Assembly: GCA_029844215.1 (NCBI GenBank)
Contig: CM056737.1
Location: 24,797,851-24,861,850, forward strand
Direction of reading: 5' to 3'
DNA: 64,000 bases
Origin: Przewalskia tangutica
Lineage: Eukaryota > Streptophyta > Magnoliopsida > Solanales > Solanaceae
Of the stretch, positions 11,674-22,754 are shown in pieces. The stretch's first letter is position 1, and each line of letters opens with the position of its first letter. The notes below the pieces were generated by a model. That model was not told the DNA's origin and searched no databases. It worked only from the letters and a program-made list of their open reading frames with translations. The translations under genes and the position numbers were made by a program.

Positions 11674-14600
11674 TGTTACACCCCGTATTTACAGGACATG
11701 CTTTAATAACGTACGTAAGAACTCGCAAGTGTTAAGATTTGAGACTTGTAAATTTAGCGGAATTGTGAAATTGTCGGAAAACGTAATATTGTGACGAATG
11801 GGAGGGCGACACTTGTCACCCCCCTTATTGATGCCTTGGAAGAAATAGGCATGGCCAAAATGGTCATTGACCATAGTCTTAAGATGACAAAGTCTTCCTA
11901 TTAATGAGCTTGAGTTTCTTGACCAAAGTCAAAGGTCCCAAAAGTCTTGATATTTTATAAGAGATCATCCAAACCACCCAATTGTTTGCATCTAGACCCT
12001 CCAATTGGTTATATATGTGTACAAGTAGCAAGACAAGGCTCTTAACACTTAGCAAATTTTCAAAAGAAAACTTGAAAGTCTCTTATGTTGCTCACGACAA
12101 TGAGGGCTTTTGCAAGAAGAAATTTTGCAATTTTTGTCCAATAATTCCCCTACTTTAAACCAAGGTACCTAAGGGTATTGTAAGTGTTTCTCAATAGAAA
12201 GATCCCGGAAATGTGGTGTTTTCGTATTAGTCGCAAGGCGAAAACCTATGAGGTTCTTCAACTTTGAAGTTGGAACTTGAAGATTAATTGTTCATGAGCT
12301 TCTAAGGGTTGCTTGGAGTGGATTGGAACGTCGAAAGGAGGAGCTAAAGTTGCTAAGGATTGACTTGTAGTCTTGGATCATATTTGGGCTAAAATGAGGT
12401 ATAATCTTCGCCTTACTTTTGTAGTTGAAGATTCAATGTAATTATAAGTTAGAAATGATCATGTGATTTGTGTTATGAAGTTTGATAAGTGTTATGAAAT
12501 TTTTATGAGCTCAAAACCGAAATGGCATGTTTAGCCCTTTGAAATTAGAATACAAATTTTAGTCGTTATGTAGAATCGTCGCATGTTGACCTACTTGAGG
12601 ATTGTAGTAGTTGTAATCAAATGCGACTTGATATCATGTTATGCTACCAATTTGGATTGAAATGGAAATTTGATAAGAATTGGTATGGTTGAACTCAAGG
12701 TGGCCGAATTTGGACTTTTAGTTTGTTATTCATTTGTATTGGACTACTTTCTAAATTGTGAGCCAATTGGGGCTGTTTAGTTATTCATTTGTATTGAACT
12801 ACCTTCTATATTGTTGTGAGCCAATTGGGGCTGTTTGGTTATTGTATTCGACCTTGAAAAAGGTGGCAAAGTGAGTAGAAACAAAGGAGGTGCTGTCCGA
12901 TTTTCCGTAGAATTTAGTGACTTAGCACCTAGGATATTCTACGTTTGAAATAAGAGGTTAATGGACGTATGGTGACCATTATAGGTTGAAGTACTAAGTA
13001 TAGCGTATCCTACCTGAAGAATGGAATAGCTCAAGGTTGAAGTACTTTGGAGCATTTTGCTACTTGTCGACAATCGTCATGAGGTATGTGAACCTCTTCT
13101 TTATTTGGCATGATCCTACGTATGAAATATCCATGTGATAACATTTTAAGATTTCTTCTACTCTTAGAAGTTAAGAAGTATCCACATTGTTGACTCTAAA
13201 TTAAGTATGTTAAATTGTCCTAAGTCCTTACCAAGCCTTATGGGAGATATTGGTAAGAATGGTTAGGAAATTATGAGATTTGATTTCAAGCTATGTATCT
13301 TGATTTATTTAAAGTAAGTATGTAAGTTGATTTTTATGTTTGAAAATGACTTGAATTTATATGTAAAAAGGGGATTGGTTTTAAAAGTGTAGATGACATG
13401 ATTTTACAAGTATAAGTAAATGGACTTTAAAGAATGTATGTTATGAAGTTTTAAGACTATGAACTTTGATTTTCTTTAAAGGATTATGAAACTTTATTTT
13501 TCAAGTTATGGACTTGATTTCTAAAGTATAAGCGACATGATTTGAAAGAGTGTATGCTATTTAGGTGTTAAGGCTATAAGCCTTGATTTTATAAGTGGAA
13601 ATGACTTAATTTTACAAAGTATGGCTTCTTAATTTATTTCAAAAGTTAAGAAGATGGCTTCCAAAAGAGTATGTGACTTGAGCTTTAAAAAGAAAGGAGT
13701 TCTATGATTCTTTTTAAGTATGTATGTACGTAGTATTTTTGGATCTAGTTTTCCTAATGTTGTAAGAATAAAAGTGTCTTAAGTTCTCTAAAATGAAAGG
13801 TTGTTATAATAGCTTTATGGGAAGTTGTTATGACGACTTAAGAAGAAGTGAAAAGATGGTTTGAAAAATGTTATGTTAGGAAAATCACACCGAGCCTACA
13901 AATAGGCCGGATTACGTTATGAAATACACCGAGCCTACACATAGGCCGGATTACGTTATGAAATACACCGAGCCTACACATAGGCCGGATTACGTTATGA
14001 AATACACCGAGCCTACAAATAGGCCGGATTACGTTATGAGATACACCGAGCCTACACATAGGCCGGATTACGCCATATTACCCCGAGCCTTCACATAGGC
14101 CGGGTTACGTCATCTTACACCGAGCCCCACAGGCGGGCCGGATTATGCTACATGATTCCACAGTACACCGAGCCCCACAGGCGGGCCGGATTATGCAACA
14201 TGATTCCACAGTACACCGAGCCCCACAGGCGGGCCGGATTATGTCACATGATTCATCAGTACACCGTGTCCCGCAAATGGGCCGGATTATGTTATGTAAG
14301 ATATGTAAGTTATGTGAAAAAGACTGGATTAAACTCTTAAGTATGTATGTAAGAATATGTTGTTAAATTTTTATTGAAAGAAGGAAAGGAACGGTTAATA
14401 TATGATTGATTTCAGGAGTTAAAAGGACATTCTTTTATACAGATACGATTTGGTTATTGCATTTTATTTCTGTTCCATACTCGGTACCTGTTGTACTGAC
14501 CCCCTTCGGGGGGGCTGCGTTCATGCCCGCAGGTGTTAGGTACACAGGTTGGTGATCCTTGCTCCTAGGATCTCTGTTCAGTTTTTGGAAAGAAGCTCCT

Positions 14601-14931
14601 TTCACTCCGGAGGCTTATCTTTTGGTACGGTTTCCCTGATGTGGTAGACTTATGTACATTCAGGGGTATGGCGGGGCCCTGTCCCGCCGCAGTTGTAATT
14701 CTTAGAGGTCTGTATTTACATATTGTGGGTCGGTTTGTAAAAGGAAAGGGATGTGACTGCTGTTGTTATGTATATGTATATGTGTCCAGGAAGGTAGCCT
14801 TATCGGCTAACCTGTGGTTTAATTTCTCGTTATTTTATTTTATAAGTTTCATGTATGTTCCGCTGCTATTCTCTGATGTATAACTGAACAGGGTGCCCAG
14901 GTAGGGCACCAGTCATGCCCGGGTCGTGACA
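11674..14931 (+). mobile_element. Element H 3' LTR
   Basis: 3,258 bp from TGTTACACCCCG to GTCGTGACA. It is an uninterrupted copy of the 5' LTR, lacking solo LTR I. It has TATATAT at 12010-12016, a clean 39-bp array, and the U5 hairpin GGTGCCC-AGGTA-GGGCACC near 14892-14910. No gene is seen. Confidence 0.9.
13885..14300 (+). repeat. 39-bp tandem array in H 3' LTR
   Basis: Starts of CGAGCCTAC fall at 13891, 13930 and 13969, so the period is 39 bp. Each unit contains the small inverted repeat GCCTA-CAAA-TAGGC or a one-base variant. The last units (about 14120-14270) are a longer, GC-rich version with CCCCACAGGCGGGC. J (25382-25725, reversed) and E (63817-64000) hold the same array. Confidence 0.9.
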
Positions 14932-17787
14932 CGTGTCTTCGCTGGGAGCTAGCTCATGGAGTAATAATATAACATGCCCGGAATCCTCATCGCGGTACAT
15001 GTCTTCATGGAGCTAGCCCATGGAGTAATAATCGTACATAGCATGGTCGCATACCCCTAATCCTCATCGTATAAGCATGGCCATGGGTAATAAACAACCG
15101 AATCTAAACCGCCTCTGGTCACATGCCCCTAATCCCACATCGTATAAGCATGTCCAAGGATCAATCATAATGGAAGCATACCCGTGGAATCCTACATCAC
15201 CGCTTGTGACGCTCCAAGTAAACTTACAACAAGACAGTCGGCCCTCCAACTGAGAGTCACGACAACGTAAACATATAATACTTGCACTCAAAGCTATCAC
15301 AAGCAAACATAGGCAAGTTCATTAAACCTTTAGACTTTCATTTTTATAAACTCATGGCACTTTCGTTTCACACATAAAAATCCGAGAATTTAACCTAAAG
15401 TACTACGTGCTTACATTCTTTTCAAAAGACTCCTTTTCATATAAAACCCCAAGATACTAACACCCGTAGTATCAAGGCTTGTTTACATTTTACCTAAGTC
15501 ACTACACTTTTAGAAATACATTTTTCGGCTTCTAAATCAAGTGACTTCTTTCCTTAACACTTAAGCAATTGATGCTTTTAAATCCATTTGCCTTTCTTTA
15601 TTTCAAAACATTTATCATTACTTAGAGTAAACCACTCTTTTAACTTTCCATAAAGTCGTTAAACTAACTTTATACTTAGGCAAATACATTATTTTTATAA
15701 CCAAGAGACTTATACTTTCGAAATACTTCAAGTCCCTTATCTTTTAGAATCAAGTTTCGTAGTTCATAGTCTTAACACTTCATAACGTAAACTCTTTAAA
15801 TTAAGCAACATATGCCTTATATGTGTGAATAGGTTATACTTATTTATAATGATCTCATTAAAGCAGCCATGATCTAGAAAATGTAATACAATTTTGTCTT
15901 ATCTTAGTTTCTATGCAGATGGAGAATTCTACTTGTTTTAATATAATATGGTCATTACATTTTCCTTTATTAACGCTGCAATGGCTTGTTCGATACTTAT
16001 TCTCATTCGTGCCATAAATTAGCCAAGTCCACTTGGCTCCAAATACCTCCTAACGACTCTTACCAACATCCCCCATAAGACTTGGTAAGAACTTAGGATA
16101 ACTTAGACATAACCCTTACGTAGAGTAAATCAACATACATACTTCTTAACTTCTAAGAGTAGAAGAAAATCATGAAATAATACCACATGTATATTCCATA
16201 CATAGAATCATGTCTAAAGAAAGAAGAGGTTCACATACCTCGCGACGATTATCGACAAGTAGCAAAATGCTCCAAAGTACTTCAACCTTGATAGCTATTC
16301 CATCCTTCAAGTAGAATACGCTATACTAGTACTTCCACCTATAATGGCCATAATACGTCCATTAACCTCTAGCTTCAAACGTAGAATATTCTAAGTGCAA
16401 AGTCACTAAATTCTACGGAAAATCGGACAGCACTTCCTTTGTTTCTTCATACTTTGCCACCTTTTTCAAGGCCGAATTCAATAACCAAACACGCCACATT
16501 TAAGGCCCAACAAATCAGCTAACCAAAGGGGATTACATGCCTTAACAGGACGTGTAAAATTCCGCCCCACAAATTAATACGAAACTAGTTCCATATTTAA
16601 AGCCATTCTTGGCTAAACATATACAACAACACAAAGTCCTTTTCCAATTCTTTTTCAATCCAACTTCTTAGGCCTAACATGTTATATAGTCATAAAGAAC
16701 TTAACAATTATAATTCCTTCTTTATATAACATGTAACGATTAAACTAATAATCCAATTGAATCACAATCTTAAGGGCTAACATACTAGTTTTCGGATTAG
16801 AGTTCCAATAGCCAAAACACTTATCAAACTTCATAATATATACCTCATGCTTGCTAATATCCACAACTACAATGATAAGAAATCTTTAATTGCTAAAACG
16901 ACAAGATTTATACCTTTACAAGTCCTTAAAACTTCCAAGATTCAAAGTCGCTCCTTAGCAATTCTTAGCTCCCTTTATTATGTTCCCATCCGCTCCAAGC
17001 ACTCCTTAGAAGCTAATGAAGAACTTCTCTTCAAGTTCCATCTTCAAAGTTGAAGAACACCTTAGGGTTTCGCCTTGCGACTAACGTGAAAACGCCGTTT
17101 TTCCGAAATCTTTCTATTGAGATATCCTTACAATACCCTTAGGGACCTTGGGTTAAAGTCTTGTGGCTAATGGATCAAAACTACAAAATTTCTTGTTCTC
17201 AAATCCTCAAAGCCGAGAGCTTTAGTGTGTCAAGACAAGGTCTTGAAAATTATTCTAAGTGTTGGAAGACTAGTCTTGCACTAGTAGTGTATATATAATA
17301 CAATGGAGGGTCAAGATATTCACATATGGGTGGCTAGGATGAAAAGCACTTGGATCATACACAAGTGGCAAGTTGACTTTGGTCAATAATGTCATGCTAG
17401 CAAGACTAATCTTCTTCAATGGTCAATGACCATTTTAACCTTGCAAAAATTCGTCCAACACCATGTGGGGGGGGGGGGGTGCCACGTGTCGCCCTCCCAT
17501 TCGTCCATAAAATTCCGTAACCCTCGTGGGCCCCAAAAAACGTAAAATTCCTCGGGTGGGCCCCACATGACCTAATCCGTACAAATAAATTTACATAATG
17601 ATAATACATTCCATAATCCTCAATTAATGCATTTTAAGAATCCAATTATCTTCAACGAACATTTTTCCTTTCCGACGTTCGGATGCTTTTCCGTCGGAAA
17701 AATAATTCTTCCTTTCGTACCCTTTTCAAGTCTTGTGTTCCTTACTTACATTATCTTAAACATGTCCTGGAGTTACGGGGTGTAACA
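14932..17787 (-). mobile_element. Element G, right (5') LTR, segment 2
   Basis: Continuation of G's LTR after H. From 15229 it is the near-identical partner of 1-2495. It ends ACGGGGTGTAACA at 17787, where F's integrase remnant resumes. It contains a run of about 13 G beside GCCACGTGTCGCC (17467-17493). No gene is seen. Confidence 0.88.
17483..17488. promoter_or_regulatory. G-box (CACGTG) in G U3
   Basis: GCCACGTGTCGCC beside a long G run, about 300 bp inside the LTR start on the minus strand. It is the counterpart of the GACACGTGTC palindromes of F, B, D and E. Binding by bZIP or bHLH factors is known for this core in plants; activity here is inference. Confidence 0.5.
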
Positions 17788-18945
17788 TACAGATACTCTT
17801 AGTCGTGGATCTATGGGTAGTCTGTCAGATGGGCAGCCGGATAGACAGGACGTGGTCCGTGAGATTCATCAGCTACCGAGCCGAGGGGTTCGATTATTTG
17901 TTTCCAAGGTGAATGAAGTTTGGATCCGAGAGGTTGCCGAGTCTTCCTTCGTTGAGGAGGTGAAGAGGCGACAATATGAGGATTCATCATTAGTATGCGG
18001 TCAAGATACGACTCTCCGAGAAGAAAATAGCCTGTTTGAGTAGCACCGGATGGGGTGTTGTGATACGAGGATGGATTGTGTGTACCCGGTACTACAGAAC
18101 TTGTCAGCAGGTTTTAGGGGAGGCACGAAGTTCTTATTGCTCCAATTGTTCGAGGTCGTCTAAGTTGTGTCGTGACCTCAGATGTTGTATTGGTAAGATG
18201 GCCTGAAGAGGGACATAGCAGAGTTGTTGCTTAATGTCCGAATTAGTAGCAGGTCAAGGTTGAACACCAGAAGCCCAGTGGGCTATTACAGGCGATTTAG
18301 ACCCCGACTTAGATATGAGAGGTAATTAAAATGGATCTTGTTACAGGGTGGCATCGTACTCAGAGGAAGTGCGACCCCCTGGGGGTCATGGTAAACATGC
18401 TGACGAAACCAACCGTGTTCTTCCGGTTAGGACCACTTGATCAGCTGAGGTTTATGCCAGCTTTTATAGCAGGGAGATTGTGAGACTGCACGGGGTTCCT
18501 ACGTTTATGATGTCGCATGATGAGCTCGATTTGGATAACCGGAGGTTGTTCAGAAGGGTTTTAGGGACACAGGTGAGTCTCAGTGTTACATTTCACCCTC
18601 AGACCAACGGACAGGCAGAGCGTACCATCCAGTACTTGAGGATAGGTGGCGGGCCTGTGTTCTTGATTTCAGAGATAGCCGGGAAGGTTATTTGCCTCTT
18701 GTTGAGTTACGTACGATAACAGATACCCTTCCAGTATTCGGATGGCCCTGTATGAGGCCTTGTATGTAAGAGAGTGTAGATCACCGGTTGGATGATTCGA
18801 CGTAGGCGAGGTTTCGATTATTTGGTCCGCACTTGATTCATGGTGTGGATAAGACGAAGCTTATCCAGGAAAGATTATTAGTATGCTCAGAGTCAGCAGA
18901 AGCTTTATGCAAATAATCGACGTTGGCACATGGGGTTCAGCTTGA
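17788..18945 (+). pseudogene. pol: Element F integrase remnant (gypsy pol)
   Basis: Broken 3' part of a Ty3/gypsy polyprotein in several frames. 17788-17990 encodes the RNase H-integrase linker (SMGSL, then VREIHQL..GVRLF), matching the linker in A. About 18065-18290 corresponds to the zinc-binding region but has lost its frame. 18480-18719 encodes LHGVPTF, LGTQVSL and FHPQTNGQAERT, the part of the integrase core that holds the third acidic catalytic residue. The usual ISDRG motif around the second catalytic Asp is changed to MSHDE. About 18740-18810 still reads like the YEALYxRxCRSP segment. Stops and frameshifts throughout make it dead. The sequence starts abruptly because G is inserted here. 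Confidence 0.85.
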
Positions 18946-19046
18946 CATATTAGTATGAGTATTGTTATGTGTCCACGTGTGACATTATTGGTACGTAGGG
19001 GTTGTAAGGAGACTATGTCGCTATCTTTAAGGTTGACTCCCGAAAG

Positions 19047-19082
19047 AACATTCGGGGACGAATGTTTCTAAGGGGGGAAGAA
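19047..19082 (+). promoter_or_regulatory. Element F hairpin and polypurine tract
   Basis: AACATTC (19047-19053), GAATGTT (19060-19066), then AAGGGGGGAAGAA (19070-19082) abutting the LTR. Confidence 0.85.
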
Positions 19083-22071
19083 TGTTACACCCCGGAATTC
19101 CAGGATAGGTTTATAAGGACGTACGTAAGAACTCAAAAATGTTAAGATTTGAGACGAGTAAAATTTATCGGAATTTTGGAGTTTGTCGGAAAACGAAATA
19201 TTGCGACGAACAGAAGGGCGACACGTGTCACCCCCCCCCCCTTGGATGGTCTTGGTCGATTGGACCAAGGGTATAATGGTCATGTGACCAAGGCAAAGAT
19301 GAATTAGTCTTGAAAAGGCCAAGGCTTGACATTGTTGACCAAGTCAACAAGCCCACTTGACTTGATATTTAAAAATCCTTCATCCTAGCCATTCAAGTGT
19401 TTAGATCTAGGCCCTTGGTTGTGTTATATATTCATCCTACTAGTGCAAGATGACTTCTACACTTAGAAAATAAATCAAGAACTTAGAGTTCAAGGGGAGG
19501 GGCTCTCGGGTTTGCCCTTGGATGAACAAGACGATTTTTTGTTTTTGGTTCAATAAGCTCCATACTTTAAACCAAGGTACCTAAGGGTATTGTAAGTGTA
19601 TCTCAATAGAAAGATCCCGGAAAAATGGTGTTTTCGTATTAGTCGCAAGGCGAAAACCTAAGGAGTTATTCAACTTTGAAGATGGAACTTGAAGAGGAGT
19701 TCTTCATAGGATTCTAAAGGTTGCTTGGAGTGGATTGGAAGGTCGAAAGGAGGAGCTAAAGTTGCTAAGTATCGACTTGTAATCTTGGATCATATTTGGG
19801 CTAATTGAGGTAATAATCTTCCTCTTACTTTTGTAATTGAAGATTCCATGTTATGATAAGTTATAAATGATCATGTGATATGTGTTATGAAGATTGATAA
19901 GTGTTATGGAAGTTTAGAAGATCAAATCCGAAAATGACATGTTAAGCCATTTGAAATTGAATTACAATGTGGTCGTTATTTAGAATTGTCGCATGTTATC
20001 TACTAGAAGATTGTAGTAGCTATAATCGATTGCGGCTTGATTACATGTTATATTAAACCACTTGGATTGAAAAGGGGTTGGAAACGAATTTGTATTGTTG
20101 TCCCTATTTTTGCCGAATGGACATTATATGTTGGACTAGTTTGATATTTATTGTGGGGCGGAATTTTACACGTCTTGATTAAGCGTGTAATCCCCTATTG
20201 TTAACTACTTTGTTGAGCCTTAAATGTGGCGTGTTTGGTTATTGAATTCGGCCTTGAAAAAGGTGGCAAAGTATGTAGAAACAAAGGAAGTGCTGTCCGA
20301 TTTTCCGTAGAATTTAGTGACTTTACACTTGGAATATTCTACGTTTGAAGTAAGAAGTTAATAGATGTACTATGGTCATTATAGGTTGACATACTACGTA
20401 CGGCGTATTGGACTTAGCAAGTGGATTAAATCGAAGAGGTATGTGGAACTTTCTTATCTCTTGAGCATGAATAAGTTGTAAATGTATAGTACGGTAGACG
20501 TACAAGATTTTGACAATCTAGTCCATTTGATATCCTTAGCTTATTTTAAGAATGTCCAAGTTGGTTGAGTTAGGGAATTAACTCACTTGTTTAAATATTA
20601 AGGATATCTTGGTTTTCAAAAGTTAAGAGACTTTAAGTATGTTGAAAGTATTTTTGATACTTGTTTTGTTGGAAAGTTTAAGTCTCTTGGTTATAAAGAA
20701 GAATGTATGTTTCTAAGGTATAAAGCTAGTATAACGGCTTTATGGGAAGTTGGTTATAATAGCTTTATGGAAGGTTAAAAAGAGTGATTTACCCTAAGTA
20801 ATTTAAGTATGATAAATGACTTGAAATAATGAAAGGCAAATTGATTTAAAGGCATCAATTGCTTAAAGTTTTTAAAAAAAAAAGTCACTTGATTTAGAAG
20901 CCTATACTTGTATTTCTAAAAAGGTATTGTGACTTGTCTTGAAAAGTAGTTATGACTTGATACTATGGTTATTAGTATCTTGGAAGTTTTGTATGAAAAA
21001 GAGTCATTTTAAAAGAGTAGAAGTACGTAGTACTTTGGGTTAAATTCCCGGATTTTTATAATGACATATTAGTGCCTTAAGTAAACTAAAAATGAGAGTG
21101 TACATGTATAAGACTAATAAGAAGTTAGGGGATTTCTTAACTTGCTTATATATGGTATGATAAGCTGGTAGTGCTTATGTTATGTATGATAAGCCGGTAG
21201 TGCTTATGTTATGTGTGATAGCCTGTTTGTGCTAGTGGTATGTTATTCATTACGGGGTCATTCCCCGGGTTTGTGGCATTTCATATTCAGTGGATTTGCT
21301 ACCCATGATGCGAGGAATACCTCATGCGGGTCCGTAAGGACTTATGCGGGTGAAATAGTCCCATGCGGGCGGATCGATGCTATGCGAGGAATACCTCACG
21401 CGGTCTACACGACCTATGCGTGGATACTATGCGAGAATACCTCATGCGGGTTCACACGCTGCGGGTGAAATAGTCCAGGAGTAGGATTGCTTAATGATAC
21501 TGCGGGAGGGTGGTCCTGCTTTGATCGTGAGCTTCCTATTTTTATGTTGTAAGTATACTCTTATTTACTCTCATTGTTAGTAAGACACGATTATCGTTAA
21601 TTGAGCTATCATACATGTCTCCGCTTTATTATAGACTTATGATTTCATTACGCATTTCACATATTTGGTACATGTTATCGACCTCCTTGGGTGCGTTCAT
21701 GCCGCAGTAGAGTATCTGAGTTCTTGATCCTCACTCTTAGGATCACTGTTCAGCTGTTGGGAAACTCCATTACTCCGGAGGCTTATCCCTGGTATGGTCG
21801 GTTGTTGTACATTCAGGGGTATGGCGGGGCCCTGTCCCATCACAGTTGTTATTCTTAGAGGTCTGTAGTCACATGTGTGGATTGGTTTGTAAAGAAAAAA
21901 ATGTGTATTGTTTTATTATGTATCTTTTACGGAAGGTGGCCTTATCGGCTAGCCTGTTGTTATTTTATGTTTAAGTATTTTATAAGTTGAGTATGTTCCG
22001 CTGCTATTCTCTGATGTATACCGAAAGGGGTGCCCAGGTAGGGCACCGCCGAGCCCGGTCGGGTCGTGACA
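19083..22071 (+). mobile_element. Element F LTR, flanked by internal DNA on both sides
   Basis: 2,989 bp, TGTTACACCCCGG to GTCGTGACA. A polypurine tract precedes it and a primer-binding site follows it, so it serves as the 3' LTR of the left internal piece and the 5' LTR of the right one. Its U3 is of the H/B/E type, but the array at about 21290-21480 is the ATGCGGG type typical of the A/C/K LTRs, so the LTR is mosaic. TATATA at 19435-19440 may be the TATA box. Confidence 0.85.
19220..19229. promoter_or_regulatory. Palindromic G-box GACACGTGTC in F U3
   Basis: Perfect 10-bp palindrome about 137 bp into the LTR, followed by a C run of about 12. It lies at the same place as in B and E. Confidence 0.6.
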
Positions 22072-22087
22072 AAAGTGGTATCAGAGC
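22072..22087 (+). promoter_or_regulatory. Element F primer-binding site (intact)
   Basis: AAAGTGGTATCAGAGC directly after GTCGTGACA, an exact match to the initiator Met-tRNA complement. It is the only site in the window with an unaltered TGGTATCAGAGC. Confidence 0.92.
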
Positions 22088-22264
22088 AGTTAGTCCTCGG
22101 AAAGTGTCTACAGACCGTGTCTAGTAGAGTCTTGATTATCGATGTGTTGTGCACCACATCTATAACCAGGAGGCTTCAGGACATTTAGGATTGGTTTCCA
22201 TTCTTCTCACTCTGAGATCGTGCGATAGAGCTGTATGGTTAGGGTCGTCTCTCCCTAACAAGTT

Positions 22265-22453
22265 ATGTTGTTTGCAGCTACGAGAAAGGCAACAGTGACC
22301 CAGGAAAGATTATGTGGATTGCGTATCCAGGATGGTAATGTTTGTATTATAGTTGATATTGTGACATACAACTATACAGATTTATGTATGAGGGTCAGAC
22401 GCGTGTTGCCTAGAATGATTTTAGATTACCAGGATTTGGTAAAGACTAAATAA
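22265..22453 (+). pseudogene. Decayed gag start in the non-autonomous internal region
   Basis: A 62-residue frame at the position where autonomous relatives begin gag, about 190 bp after the primer-binding site. The stretch ATRKATVTQE loosely resembles the RxATRAQ start of the gag in A and C. Beyond that no gag domain is visible. It is read as a relic and probably makes no working protein. Confidence 0.4.
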
Positions 22454-22749
22454 ATACCGGGAAGGTATGAACAGTTAAGGAACTCTCATTAAGGTTTTAC
22501 GTGCTAATTTGAGATAATTAGGTGATGATGAGTTGTGTGAGAATGTAATGGACCCTTAAGAGGTTATAATTAAGGGACTTAATGGAAGACTATGTTAGTA
22601 ACTTAAACTACATGGTATGATTAAGAGAATGGTGCGGGTGAGATCCGTATGGAGTAAGTATGGTTGTTGTGGTCAAGACAACACGATGTTGATAGTATGA
22701 GAAGTTATTGTACCCGTCTACGGGGGGACTGATAAGGTAGGCTAGGAGC

Positions 22750-22754
22750 CTGGA
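22750..22754. repeat. TSD of element A, left copy (CTGGA)
   Basis: CTGGA before TGTCACGACCC, repeated exactly at 35318-35322 after the right end of A. Joining the F flanks recreates the H-like sequence around GAGCCTAAGAATG. Confidence 0.95.

Larger units (their letters stand above)
4826..14931 (+). mobile_element. Element H: complete LTR retrotransposon, non-autonomous
   Basis: 5' LTR 4826-10452 (with solo LTR I inside), internal 10453-11673, 3' LTR 11674-14931. It begins TGTTACACCCCG and ends GTCGTGACA. It interrupts the right LTR of G, which continues on both sides in the opposite orientation. The flanking pentamers are CAGGT (4821-4825) and CGTGT (14932-14936). They match at three of five positions, and the difference has the CAG-to-CGT form seen elsewhere in the window. 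Confidence 0.85.
22072..22754 (+). mobile_element. Element F right internal region, part 1
   Basis: LARD-like internal DNA as in H, G and B, interrupted by element A after CTGGA (22750-22754). It continues at 35323. Confidence 0.8.

Noticed and set aside
1..17787. Segmental duplication of 1-2495 and 15229-17787
   Set aside because: Explained as the two LTRs of element G, both ending at TGTAACA in the same orientation, with its internal region and primer site between.
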